From NCBI RefSeq assembly GCF_019355555.1, contig NZ_CP072144.1, positions 1-64,000 on the forward strand: 64,000 nt of DNA. The letters are read 5' to 3'. This document shows positions 45,468-54,708 of this stretch, piece by piece. A program made the translations under genes and the position numbers. This DNA comes from Rhizobium sp. L51/94 (lineage in GTDB: Bacteria > Pseudomonadota > Alphaproteobacteria > Rhizobiales > Rhizobiaceae). Position 1 is the stretch's first letter, and every line of letters starts with the position of its first letter. The notes under the pieces were generated by a model, which saw nothing but the letters and a program-made list of their open reading frames with translations, was not told where the DNA came from and did no database searches.

Positions 45468-48400
45468 TTAAATCTCCCGAACACTGCTACGCCAGATGGA
45501 AAAGGGCACGCCCGGCTCAAACCGGAGATGTTGCCGCTTGCCTGTCCAGGTCATTCGATTGCCATGCATGAGGTCTTCGACGAAAAGGCTGCCGTTATCT
45601 GGAAGGCCCGAGGCCCACAGCGGAATTTCGACGTCGGCTTCCTGCACGTTATGAGGGTCGAGGCTGACCGCCACGAGCACGACGTTGTCTCGACTCGGCG
45701 TCGCCTTTTCGAAGAAGAGAATGTTATCGTTCCAAGCCGGCAGCAGGGTCAGGCCCAGATGCGAATGCAGCGCCGGATTGTGCTTGCGGATGCCGTTCAG
45801 CCGGGTGATCTCGGCGATGATGTTGCCCGGTCGATCCCAGTCCCAGGCCCGAATCTCGTACTTCTCGCTGTCGGCATATTCCTTGCGCTTGGCATCCGGA
45901 CGGCCCTCGCAGAGCTCGAAACCGTTATAGACGCCCCAGAGACCCGAAAGCGTGGCAGCGAGTGCAGCACGGATCAGGTAGGCGGAGCGCGGCGCGTTCT
46001 GCAGAAAATCAGGGTTGATATCGTGGGTGTTGACGAAGAAATGCGGGCGGAAGAAATCCTTCGGCGCCGTTTCCGTCAGCTCGCGCATATAGGCCTCCAG
46101 CTCCCACTTGGCATTGCGCCAGGTGAAGTACGTATAGGACTGGGAGAACCCGACCTTGGCGAGGCGGTACATCACCTTCGGCTTGGTGAAGGCTTCCGAC
46201 AGGAACACCACGTCTGGATGTCGGCTGCGGATATCGGCGATCATCCACTCCCAGAAGGGGAAAGGCTTGGTGTGCGGATTATCGACGCGAAACAGCTTCA
46301 CACCGTGATCGACCCAGAGCTGGACGACATCGCGCAACGCGGTCCAAAGCCCCGGCACAGCGTCCTTGGCATAGAAATCGACGTTGACGATGTCCTCGTA
46401 TTTCTTCGGTGGATTTTCCGCATAGCGCACGGTCCCGTCCGGCCGCCAGTCGAACCAGCCCGGATGCTGCTTCAGCCATGGGTGGTCTGGCGAGGCCTGG
46501 ATGGCAAGGTCGAGTGCGATTTCCAGGCCGTGCTCGTGAGCCGCCTCGACCAGCCGATCGAAATCGGCGAAGGTACCGAGTTCAGAATGGATGGCATCGT
46601 GGCCCCCATCGGCAGCGCCGATGGCGTAGGGGCTGCCCGGATCCTGCTCCGACGCATTGAGGGTGTTGTTGCGACCCTTGCGGTTCGTCTTGCCGATTGG
46701 ATGGATCGGCGGGAAATAAAGAACGTCGAAACCCATCTCGCGGATGGCGGGCAGACGGCCGATCACGTCGTCGAATGTGCCGTGACGGTTCGGATCGCCG
46801 CTCTGCGAGCGTGGAAAGATCTGGTACCAGCTGGCAAAACCTGCTGCCTGCCGTTCGGCGTCCACCGGGTACGCTGCGCTGCGCACTTTGAACGGGCGGT
46901 GATCCGCCTGTTTCATCAGCGACGATGTTTCGCCAGCCAGCAAAAGCTGCACGCGAGCCTTGTCGTCCGCCTTGGTGAGACTGTCCGCTAACGTTTCAAG
47001 CCGCGTGGCGATATTGCCGCTATTCTTGGCGATCGCAGACTTGACGAGACCGAGGCCTTCCTGAAGTTCAAGCTTCAGGTCGAGCTTGGCGTCGTTCTTC
47101 TTCACGAGTTCGTAGCGGAAGATGGCAAACGGGTCGCGCCAGGCTTCGATGACGAATTCATGCCGGCCCATGCGCTGAAGTTCGAATTCCGCCCACCAGC
47201 GATCATTGCCGATCAACTGCATGCGGACTTCCGACCAGGAGTCCTCATCGACGGCGCGCCACAGGAGGGATGCCGAGAGCGGATCGTGGCCATCGCCGAA
47301 AATGTCAGCCTCGACACGAACTGTCTGTCCGACAGTGGTTTTCACCGCGAAGCGACCGTCATCTACCGACGGCGTCACCTCTTCTATCGCCAGTCGTGGC
47401 GTCGCGGCAGCGTCCGTCGCCGGCAGGTGAGCTTGCGACAAAATCGCCTTGCTGGCCTTGCCCTCGAATACCCTGACCTCGCCGGGAAGCAGACTGATGA
47501 TTTTCTCAGCGTCCAGCGTCGCGCCATCGGCCAAGCTCAAAAGTGGGAGGAAGCCAGCCGAATTTTCGGAAAGCATTCCCACTGGCAACAGCGCAGATTT
47601 GCGCAGGTCGCTATTGACTGCAATCAGCCTCTGCGTGCTGGCAAAGCGCGCATCGGCGGCGTCTGAGCGGATGAGGATGGAGACCGGCGTCGACGAGCCG
47701 ACGACCACGCGGACCGACTGTCTTTCGAACGCCGCGTTCTGCTTCTGAAGGTTTGCATTGACCCGCCGGACCTCGCCCGAAAGGTCAAGAAGACCATCGT
47801 GACGCAAGGAGGAGATGCCGCGTCCGTTGCCGGCCGTCATGTCGAGGGCGAGAGACGCGCCGAATTCGAACCCCATCGGTATCAGCAGACCGTCGCCGAA
47901 TTCAGCTGCTATCAGCAGTGCACGACGCGCTTTGCGCTCGATCGTCTCCAGGTCTTCCGCACCATGGGCGATCCGGCGACCGAACGGTGCTTCTGGAAAC
48001 GCAATGTCGAGACCGATTGCGCGGTGAAGATCATGCTCCTCGACGATCCAATCGCCACGCTGGTCCCACCAGCAGATAGACGAGAAGGCACCGTCAAATC
48101 CCGCGCTTTGCAGAGCGCGGCGGACAGAGAAGGCCGTGCCCGGGGTCCAGGCATAGAAATGGGTGTCTGGCGCAATCTCGCGGGCAGCGCTGATCAACCG
48201 TGTGCAGGCAGATGAAGGTACCCTGTCGATGCCGAGGCAGCGGAAGCCCGAAATGCCAACCGATACCAGTGCATCGAGACGGACCTGCCATTGGCGCAGG
48301 TTTTCCTCCTCCGCCTCGCTGCCGGTTGAAAAGTGCTTGGCATGCCTCTCCTCGGGCGAAATGCGCGGATCGGAAACTACGCCGCCGTTCGTCGATTCTA

Positions 48401-48731
48401 CAGTTGAAATGCGATCTATGACGATGTCGATCATGAAGTTGAGGCCGCGTTGGCGGGCCGCGGCGGCGAGGGCCTGAAGCCCCTCGACGGTATTCCCGAG
48501 GCTTTGCAGCGATGGCGTCAGCCGATCCGGGTCGCTGGGAACGAACACGCTTTCGCCCGGCAGTGTCAGGAACGGCGGGGCTGAAAGGACGGTGTCGAAA
48601 CCCAGGGCTGAGGCGTGATCGAAGACAGCCGACCAGGCGCTCATGCCGTCGAGCATCAGGGGATGGACGTAATAAATGCGTGGTGGTCGACGCCGTGTTT
48701 GCTGATCGTTCCGTAAGGTAGACGCTTGCAT
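45468..48731 (-). CDS. glgE: GlgE maltosyltransferase with extra N-terminal domain
   Basis: A 1087-residue protein. From about residue 430 it is a normal GlgE: beta domain (TVRVEADIFGDGHDPLSASL), then GH13_3 barrel with FRVDNPHTKPFPFWEWMI (nucleophile Asp), VFLSEAFTKPKVMYRLAKVG (Glu) and NTHDINPDFL (Asp). It adds maltose from maltose 1-phosphate to alpha-1,4-glucan. The first ~430 residues, absent from the usual ~660-residue enzyme, look like a degenerate GH13 barrel (YYVHPLMLDG, NFMIDIVIDRIS, ISGFRCLGID), with Cys where the nucleophile Asp would stand. It is the operon's first gene. The Shine-Dalgarno before ATG 48731 is weak. Confidence 0.9.
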   Translation of the reverse strand: MQASTLRNDQQTRRRPPRIYYVHPLMLDGMSAWSAVFDHASALGFDTVLSAPPFLTLPGESVFVPSDPDRLTPSLQSLGNTVEGLQALAAAARQRGLNFMIDIVIDRISTVESTNGGVVSDPRISPEERHAKHFSTGSEAEEENLRQWQVRLDALVSVGISGFRCLGIDRVPSSACTRLISAAREIAPDTHFYAWTPGTAFSVRRALQSAGFDGAFSSICWWDQRGDWIVEEHDLHRAIGLDIAFPEAPFGRRIAHGAEDLETIERKARRALLIAAEFGDGLLIPMGFEFGASLALDMTAGNGRGISSLRHDGLLDLSGEVRRVNANLQKQNAAFERQSVRVVVGSSTPVSILIRSDAADARFASTQRLIAVNSDLRKSALLPVGMLSENSAGFLPLLSLADGATLDAEKIISLLPGEVRVFEGKASKAILSQAHLPATDAAATPRLAIEEVTPSVDDGRFAVKTTVGQTVRVEADIFGDGHDPLSASLLWRAVDEDSWSEVRMQLIGNDRWWAEFELQRMGRHEFVIEAWRDPFAIFRYELVKKNDAKLDLKLELQEGLGLVKSAIAKNSGNIATRLETLADSLTKADDKARVQLLLAGETSSLMKQADHRPFKVRSAAYPVDAERQAAGFASWYQIFPRSQSGDPNRHGTFDDVIGRLPAIREMGFDVLYFPPIHPIGKTNRKGRNNTLNASEQDPGSPYAIGAADGGHDAIHSELGTFADFDRLVEAAHEHGLEIALDLAIQASPDHPWLKQHPGWFDWRPDGTVRYAENPPKKYEDIVNVDFYAKDAVPGLWTALRDVVQLWVDHGVKLFRVDNPHTKPFPFWEWMIADIRSRHPDVVFLSEAFTKPKVMYRLAKVGFSQSYTYFTWRNAKWELEAYMRELTETAPKDFFRPHFFVNTHDINPDFLQNAPRSAYLIRAALAATLSGLWGVYNGFELCEGRPDAKRKEYADSEKYEIRAWDWDRPGNIIAEITRLNGIRKHNPALHSHLGLTLLPAWNDNILFFEKATPSRDNVVLVAVSLDPHNVQEADVEIPLWASGLPDNGSLFVEDLMHGNRMTWTGKRQHLRFEPGVPFSIWRSSVREI

Positions 48732-48972
48732 CGTTCTCGGCCCCGCTGGCCGAGCCGGAGGGCTGCGACCGGATTTTGGTTTGCCAAGTGGAACGGTAGG
48801 CAGCCTCCATTGTTCCGCCGACGAGCAGGTTTATCCTCCGGCAGAAACTTTTCGGGCGGGCAGGAAAATTGATTTTCAGGGCATATTGGCCTGGAGCGTC
48901 AGCCATCTGCGGAATTCTGTCCGCATAGCTCCGAAGTCGTTGCGCTCACTTCAAGAAATAGCGCAAAAGCCT

Positions 48973-49194
48973 TCAGTGAATAACGATGGGGTGGCCGGGG
49001 CAGATCGCCTCGCCGATCATCTGGTCCATATGCTCATCAGCCACTTCGACCAGCGAAATTGCGATATCCTCGGGTTTCCAGCCTTCATCAAGGGCCTCAC
49101 GCACCACCCTTTCCACCGCACGGCGAAGAGACTCCCGGCAGCGCCAGTTGCTGTCGTCGGCAAGCAGCAGAGGGTTCTTCGGCGTTTTTGGCAT
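48973..49194 (-). CDS. Small hypothetical protein
   Basis: A 73-residue acidic protein (MPKTPKNPLLLADDSNWRCR; VREALDEGWKPEDIAISLVE; ending GEAICPGHPIVIH). ATG 49194 is favoured because AGGGGA lies about six bases upstream; in-frame ATGs at 49263 and 49281 would extend it. It resembles no family I recognise. It stands alone between the glgE operon and the rhamnose operon on the same strand. Confidence 0.55.
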   Translation of the reverse strand: MPKTPKNPLLLADDSNWRCRESLRRAVERVVREALDEGWKPEDIAISLVEVADEHMDQMIGEAICPGHPIVIH

Positions 49195-49371
49195 AGCGTC
49201 CCCTAGCGCGAGGCCTTGGTTTGACGGGTCGTTGCTGTCTTGATCGATACGCGGCGCCGCCATGGCTGCCAATCGTCTCATATACTATCTGTGGTAACCG
49301 CCACTCTTGGCAAGACACGAAGACGCAATCCCGGCCAAAATCGCCGACGGCGGGGAAGTGCAACGAGGAGG

Positions 49372-50754
49372 CTAGCGCTGGCGCGTGCGCTGATGCCATA
49401 GCGCGCTGTAGTCATCGAGCGGGGGCAGGGGGAAACCGGCCTGGGCCCGCACGGTCAGACCCGCCGGCGCAATGCCCGTCAGCAGTGCAGCACCGAGGCT
49501 GGTGCCCGTGGAGCCCGGCAGCGCGACGACATCGAGGCCGGTCAGTGCGGAGAGCGCCGCTATATAGATGCGGTTGAGCGCGAACGGTCCTTCGACGACA
49601 ATGCTGCCGCCGGCGCCGATCAGATCGAGGCAGGCCTGCGTCATGAGGGCGAGATACAGTCCGGCGGCAGCACACCGCTCTGCAAGTGTCGCCTCCGCGT
49701 CGTTCAACCATTGCATTTGTGCGCCGGGAAAGGGACCTGAACCGGGGACCACGTTTGGTAACAGCATCAGACGTCGCTCGATGACGGCACTCACCGCCTT
49801 CTCGGCATCCTCGGGGGCGACATCGCCGAACGCTCTCGCCAGCACTTCGAACTCCCGACCGCCCATGAACCGCGACGAGGGAACGGCGCGACCATAGGCG
49901 TCCACATTGGCGAGCGTATCGCGGCCAGGATCGAGCCCGTCCATATCGCCGCCAACCGCAAAGCTGACCACCCATGTCCCGGTCGAGACTACAGTGAAGG
50001 GTGAGGGGCGGCCGATCAGGTGTGGCAGCAGCGAAGCGTTGCTGTCATGGATGCCGCAGAAGACAGGAATTTCACCGCCAACTCCGATCTCGGCGGCAAT
50101 CGAAGCAGAGATCGGCCCAAGGACATCGAACGCCGAACGGATCGGCGCCATTTTGGCACGGATGCCAAGCAGGTCAACGAGCGGCGAGTAGTCTGAGGAT
50201 GCCGGCAGCCACAGATCCGTATGACAGCCGAGCGATGTCATTTCGTTGGCAGCTACGCCGGTCAGCCGCCAGGCCCAGTATTGCGGATAGGTAAGAATGG
50301 TCGCAACCCTGGCAAAGGCCTCGGGAAAGACCGTCTTCTGGTAATGCAACTGCGCACCGAGATTAAGGCCGACGGCAAGCGAGGGCGAGAACGTTTCGGC
50401 GAAATCCGGGCGCAGAGCGAGGTACTCCGCGCGAATGGCCGGGTCGTAGGGATGCTCATAATCCAGCACGGGCAGCGCGAGCGCGCCCTCGGCATCGAGC
50501 AATGCGGCACAAGCCCCATGGGTGGTGATCGACACAGCATCGAAACCCGGCGCAACCGCGAAATCGGCCAGCGCTTTCATCGTGAAGCGCCACAAGGCTT
50601 CGATATCGTAGTGGGGATAGGGGCCGTCTTGCAGTACGCCGTTGCCGGTCTTAACGACGGCGACCTCCCTACCGGTCCGGGCATCGAGCACGACCACCTT
50701 GGCATTCGTCTTGCCGATGTCGAGGACGGCGATGCGCCGGAAGGCCGCGCTCAT
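49372..50754 (-). CDS. rhaK: Rhamnulokinase-like sugar kinase RhaK
   Basis: A 460-residue FGGY-type kinase with ATP-fold start VLDIGKTNAKVVVLD, GIHDSNASLLPHL and the phosphate-2 region VVSTGTWVVSF. In Rhizobium leguminosarum the homologue is the sugar kinase of rhamnose catabolism and is also needed for activity of the rhamnose ABC importer. It likely phosphorylates L-rhamnulose (or rhamnose) on the way to rhamnulose 1-phosphate. Its ATG overlaps the rhaU stop (ATGA). It is the last gene of the operon. Confidence 0.92.
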   Translation of the reverse strand: MSAAFRRIAVLDIGKTNAKVVVLDARTGREVAVVKTGNGVLQDGPYPHYDIEALWRFTMKALADFAVAPGFDAVSITTHGACAALLDAEGALALPVLDYEHPYDPAIRAEYLALRPDFAETFSPSLAVGLNLGAQLHYQKTVFPEAFARVATILTYPQYWAWRLTGVAANEMTSLGCHTDLWLPASSDYSPLVDLLGIRAKMAPIRSAFDVLGPISASIAAEIGVGGEIPVFCGIHDSNASLLPHLIGRPSPFTVVSTGTWVVSFAVGGDMDGLDPGRDTLANVDAYGRAVPSSRFMGGREFEVLARAFGDVAPEDAEKAVSAVIERRLMLLPNVVPGSGPFPGAQMQWLNDAEATLAERCAAAGLYLALMTQACLDLIGAGGSIVVEGPFALNRIYIAALSALTGLDVVALPGSTGTSLGAALLTGIAPAGLTVRAQAGFPLPPLDDYSALWHQRTRQR

Positions 50755-51077
50755 GGCAGATGAAAGAGCGTCACGAGATCGCTCTGCTCAGGCGAATTAT
50801 CCGGATTGGTGGCCATGATATCGGCCATGTGCGCCCACCAGCGCTGCATCACCGGGTGGGCCGGAAGGCTCGCCATCGTGTGACCCTTCGGCCGCGTCAG
50901 CACGCCGAACAGCGTGTTGGTTTCGCGGTCGAGATGGATGGAATAGTCGCTGGCCCCGGAAATGTGTAGCAAGTCGACCAGTTCCGGCCAGATCTCGTCG
51001 TGACGCCGGCGGTATTCGGCTTCCATGCCGGGATTGAGCCGCATCTTGAAAGCGTACTTTTCGAGTTCGCCGGTCAT
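50751..51077 (-). CDS. rhaU: L-rhamnose mutarotase
   Basis: A 108-residue protein of the RhaM/YiiL mutarotase family (MTGELEKYAFKMRLNPGMEA, YRRRHDEIWPELVDLL, GASDYSIHLD, MQRWWAHMADIM). It interconverts alpha and beta anomers of L-rhamnose in the cytosol. Its start overlaps the rhaQ stop and its end overlaps the rhaK start, both as ATGA, so all three are translationally coupled. Confidence 0.93.
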   Translation of the reverse strand: MTGELEKYAFKMRLNPGMEAEYRRRHDEIWPELVDLLHISGASDYSIHLDRETNTLFGVLTRPKGHTMASLPAHPVMQRWWAHMADIMATNPDNSPEQSDLVTLFHLP

Positions 51078-52087
51078 TTGCCGCCCATGGCCTTTATGCG
51101 CCGCACGATGATGGGCAGCGCGATGGTGATAATCAGCAGCAGGCCGATGAAAATCGACATGACGATGCCGGGAACATTGAGCAAGCCGAGGCCGAAGGTG
51201 ACGAGACCCATGACAAAGGCAGCAATGACGACGCCGCCGATAGTGCCGGAGCCGCCGAGGATGGACACGCCGCCGAGCACGACCATGGTCACCACTTCCA
51301 ACTCCCACCCTTGCGCTATCGACGGCCGCGTCGAACCGAGCCGCGAGGTGAGGCAGACCGAAGCCAGGCCGCTCATGACGCCGGTCAAAAGGAAGAGGAT
51401 GAACTTTATCCGCTCGACCGGAATGCCGGAGAACCTCGCTGCAAACTCGTTGTTTCCGATCACATAGACCTGCCGTCCGAAATTGGTGGCATGCAGCAGG
51501 ATGGCAAACAGGATCGCAAGCACGAGGAACAGCACGAACTCGAATGAGAAAACCCAGACGACGTAACCCTGTCCGAAGAAGGCGAAGTCCTCGGGATAGC
51601 TCCCGAACGCCTGGTCCCCGAGGACGATGTAGGAAATGCCGCGAAACAGGCTCATCGTGCCGATGGTAACCACAATAGACGGCAACTTTAGCACGGAGAC
51701 CAGAATGCCGTTGAACAGCCCACACAGCAGCCCGACACCGAGGCCGATGGCAACCAGCCCGACGGTATCGACGCCGGCCTGCGCCGCATAGCCCATCGCC
51801 GTCGAGGCAAGCGCAATGATCGCTGCCACCGACAGGTCGATTTCGCCGGCAATGATCAGCAGCGCCATGGCAAAGGCGATCATCGCCTTTTCGGTGAAAT
51901 TGTATGTCGCGTCCGAAAGATTGTAGGCGTCTAGGAAGTAAGGCGAGGCCAGCGAGTTGAAGATGAAGATCAGGATGGCGACGCCAAACAGCAGCACCTC
52001 CCAGCTGGCCATGATACGCCGGAAGGGCGTTCCCAGCCGGTCGGGAATGGCGCGTCGCTCGGTCTGTGTCTCGGGAACGGCACTCAT
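51074..52087 (-). CDS. rhaQ: Rhamnose ABC transporter permease
   Basis: A 337-residue CUT2 permease with about ten hydrophobic segments and the RbsC-type blocks AGEIDLSVAAIIALASTAMG, GNNEFAARFSGIPV and VVLGGVSILGGSG. It forms a heteromeric channel with RhaP. ATG 52087 overlaps the rhaP stop as ATGA. Confidence 0.92.
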   Translation of the reverse strand: MSAVPETQTERRAIPDRLGTPFRRIMASWEVLLFGVAILIFIFNSLASPYFLDAYNLSDATYNFTEKAMIAFAMALLIIAGEIDLSVAAIIALASTAMGYAAQAGVDTVGLVAIGLGVGLLCGLFNGILVSVLKLPSIVVTIGTMSLFRGISYIVLGDQAFGSYPEDFAFFGQGYVVWVFSFEFVLFLVLAILFAILLHATNFGRQVYVIGNNEFAARFSGIPVERIKFILFLLTGVMSGLASVCLTSRLGSTRPSIAQGWELEVVTMVVLGGVSILGGSGTIGGVVIAAFVMGLVTFGLGLLNVPGIVMSIFIGLLLIITIALPIIVRRIKAMGGK

Positions 52088-53088
52088 GCTGCCACCTCGT
52101 TGGTGATGGTGTCGCGGGCCGCCTTGTCGCGCAGGATGATACGGCCGCGATTGCGTTCACGGCGCGCATTGAAGACGACGGCGAGGATGATGACGGTGCC
52201 GGAGATCGCCATCTGCGTGAACGGCGAGATACCGATCACAGGCAGCGCGTTCTTGATGACGCCGAGAAACAGTGCGCCGAGCACGGTGCCGGCCACAGAG
52301 CCGACGCCGCCCGCAATCGAGATGCCGCCGATGACGCAGGCGGCGACGCTGTCGAGCTCGAAGCCGTTGGCAATATCGACATAGGCGACCGCATAGCGCG
52401 ACACCCAGAGATAGCCGCTCAGGCCCGCCAGCGCTCCCGACAGCACGAAGGCAAAGAAGCGCGTCCTGCCGACATCGACACCGGCATAGACGGCAGCAAC
52501 GGCATTGCCGCCTGCGGCATAGGCGGCGCGGCCGAAGGGCGTGAATTTCAAAACAAAGTATATGAGCGCGACGACAACGATACCGATCCAGCCGAGCACC
52601 GGCAGGCCGAATATCATCGTTCGCGGGACGTTGAGAAAGACCGGCGTCATCTGGTGCGCGTTGACCCACGCCCCGCCCGACAGCACGAAAGCCATGCCGC
52701 GATAGATAGTCAGCGTGCCAAGGGTAACGACGATCGGCGGCATTTCCAGCGCCCAGACGAGGTAGCCGTTGATAGCGCCGAGTGCTGCACCGATGACGAT
52801 GGCGACCAAGATGAGGGCCGCCAGCGGAATGCCGGGGAAGCTGGAATTCAGCATGGCAATTGCCATGCCGGTCAGCGCAAGGTTGGCGGCAACAGACAGG
52901 TCGATGGACTTGGTGAGGATTACCGTCATCTGGGCCAGTGCCAGGATGATGAGGATCGAGGTGTCGTTGAAGATGTTGGAAAGGTTGCCGGGCGCGGCGA
53001 AACCCGCGGCGCGGGTGGAAAAGCCTGATATCATCACCAGAATGATGATGAACAGCAGCGTTTCGCGCTTTTTCAGGAGACGGGACAT
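52084..53088 (-). CDS. rhaP: Rhamnose ABC transporter permease
   Basis: A 334-residue CUT2 permease (KSIDLSVAANLALTGMAIAM, GGNAVAAVYAGVDVGR, CVIGGISIAGGVGSVAG), paralogous to RhaQ. Its first cytosolic residues are basic (SRLLKKRETL). ATG 53088 has AGGATAAACCC upstream. It begins nine bases after the rhaT stop. Confidence 0.92.
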   Translation of the reverse strand: MSRLLKKRETLLFIIILVMISGFSTRAAGFAAPGNLSNIFNDTSILIILALAQMTVILTKSIDLSVAANLALTGMAIAMLNSSFPGIPLAALILVAIVIGAALGAINGYLVWALEMPPIVVTLGTLTIYRGMAFVLSGGAWVNAHQMTPVFLNVPRTMIFGLPVLGWIGIVVVALIYFVLKFTPFGRAAYAAGGNAVAAVYAGVDVGRTRFFAFVLSGALAGLSGYLWVSRYAVAYVDIANGFELDSVAACVIGGISIAGGVGSVAGTVLGALFLGVIKNALPVIGISPFTQMAISGTVIILAVVFNARRERNRGRIILRDKAARDTITNEVAA

Positions 53089-53097
53089 GGGTTTATC

Positions 53098-54633
53098 CTA
53101 AACATTGCCGGTGGCAGCGCGCACCAGGGTTTCCGGCGTCAGCGCATCGCGGTCGAACAGGCCTGCCGACAGGCCTTCCTTCATGACGAGCACCCGGTCC
53201 GCCATGCCGATGATTTCAGGCAGCTCCGACGAGATCATGATGATGCTCAGGCCCTCGGCGGCCAGTTCGCTGATGAACTGGTGGACGGCAGCCTTGGAGC
53301 CGATATCGATGCCCTTGGTCGGCTCATCGAGAATGATGACCTTCGGCAGCGTCGCCAACCATTTGCCGATCACCACCTTCTGCTGGTTGCCGCCCGACAG
53401 CGTGCCGACAGGCACGGACAGGGCAGCCGCGCGCAGGTCCAGCCGCTCGGCGTATTTGCGGGCCAGTGCCAGCTCGCTCGCAGCGTTCAGGAAACCCTTG
53501 CGCGATGTGCGCACCAGAGACGGCAGCGACATGTTCTGGAAAATCGGCATCGGCAGAGCCAGCCCATGGCGGCCGCGCTCTTCCGGCACGTAGACGATGC
53601 CGGCCCGGATCGCATCCAGCGGCGAGCGAATGGCAATCTCCTTGCCGTCAAGCGTCAGCTTGCCGGAAAGAGGTTTGGTAATGCCGAACAGCGACTGGCA
53701 GAGTTCCGAGCGGCCGGCGCCGATGAGCCCGTAGATGCCGAGGATTTCGCCACGACGGAGCTCGAAGGAGATGTCGCGGAATTCCGTCGCATGGCAATAG
53801 CGCTCGACGGCAAGGACCGTGGCGCCGATGTCGACGGCCATCTTCGGAAAGGCATCCTTGACGTCGCGGCCGACCATCATGCGGACGATCTCGTCCTGCG
53901 GCGTGTCCTTCAGACGGCCATGGCCGACGGCCCGGCCATCGCGGAAGACGGCAAAATTGTCGGCGATCTCATAGACCTCATCGAACTTGTGGCTGATGAA
54001 CAGGATCGCCTTGCCCTTCGCCTTCAGGCCCTCGACGATGCGAAAGAGATCGTCGATCTCCTTGCGCGAGAGGGCGGCCGTCGGCTCGTCCATGATGACG
54101 ATGCGCGCCTCGATGGACAGCGCGCGGGCGATGGCGACGAGATGGCGCTGGGCAATCGACAGGTCCTTCAGGCGGATCGTAGGATCGATGGCGCTTTCGA
54201 GCGAAACGAGCAGCGCCTTGGCGCGGCTGTTCATCGTCTTCCAGTCGATCGTCCGCCATGCCGTGCGCGGCGCGTGGCCGAGAAAGATATTTTCCGCCAC
54301 CGTCAGTTCGTCGAACAGCACGGTTTCCTGGTGAATTGCCGTAACGCCGGCGTCGATCGAGGCCTGGGCGCTGGAGAACGTTGTTGGCTTGCCGTCTACA
54401 AGGATCTCGCCTTCGTTCGGACGGTAGATGCCTGTCAGGATCTTCACCAGCGTCGACTTGCCGGCACCGTTCTCGCCGATCAGCGCCGTCACCTTGCCGG
54501 GATAGAGCGCGATACTGACGTTATCGAGCGCCTTGACGCCCGGAAAGATCTGCGAAATTCCGCGCATTTCCAGGATCGCCGTCTCCGGCGCTGGCGGGCT
54601 ATCCACGACGGGGTATTGAAGGGCAGCAGTCAT
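53098..54633 (-). CDS. rhaT: Rhamnose ABC transporter ATPase
   Basis: A 511-residue tandem ATPase. Domain 1 has GENGAGKSTLVKIL, LSIAQRHLVAIARAL and IVIMDEPTAALS. Domain 2 has LSGGNQQKVVIGKWLA and VIILDEPTKGIDIG, with the usual degenerate second Walker A (GLIGAGRSE). ATG 54633 (MTAALQYPV) is chosen, though no strong Shine-Dalgarno is seen; a GTG at 54672 would extend it into the hairpin downstream of rhaS. It energises rhamnose import with RhaS, P and Q. Confidence 0.92.
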   Translation of the reverse strand: MTAALQYPVVDSPPAPETAILEMRGISQIFPGVKALDNVSIALYPGKVTALIGENGAGKSTLVKILTGIYRPNEGEILVDGKPTTFSSAQASIDAGVTAIHQETVLFDELTVAENIFLGHAPRTAWRTIDWKTMNSRAKALLVSLESAIDPTIRLKDLSIAQRHLVAIARALSIEARIVIMDEPTAALSRKEIDDLFRIVEGLKAKGKAILFISHKFDEVYEIADNFAVFRDGRAVGHGRLKDTPQDEIVRMMVGRDVKDAFPKMAVDIGATVLAVERYCHATEFRDISFELRRGEILGIYGLIGAGRSELCQSLFGITKPLSGKLTLDGKEIAIRSPLDAIRAGIVYVPEERGRHGLALPMPIFQNMSLPSLVRTSRKGFLNAASELALARKYAERLDLRAAALSVPVGTLSGGNQQKVVIGKWLATLPKVIILDEPTKGIDIGSKAAVHQFISELAAEGLSIIMISSELPEIIGMADRVLVMKEGLSAGLFDRDALTPETLVRAATGNV

Positions 54634-54661
54634 CAGCGGTCTACCGGTTAAGATTTCCAGT

Positions 54662-54684
54662 CCCGGCGGCACGGTGCCGCCGGG
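54662..54684 (-). promoter_or_regulatory. Intercistronic stem-loop after rhaS
   Basis: A ten-bp perfect stem CCCGGCGGCA (54662-54671)/TGCCGCCGGG (54675-54684) with a three-base loop and no U-run, in the 75-base rhaS-rhaT gap. It probably protects the rhaS message and reduces downstream expression, giving excess binding protein; this is inferred. Confidence 0.6.
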
Positions 54685-54708
54685 TGGTGAGCTTTGGCTG
54701 AGAGCCGA

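Noticed and set aside
52066..54651. Two long plus-strand frames opposite rhaP and rhaT
   Set aside because: Highly charged low-information translations antisense to ABC transporter genes; no supporting signals.
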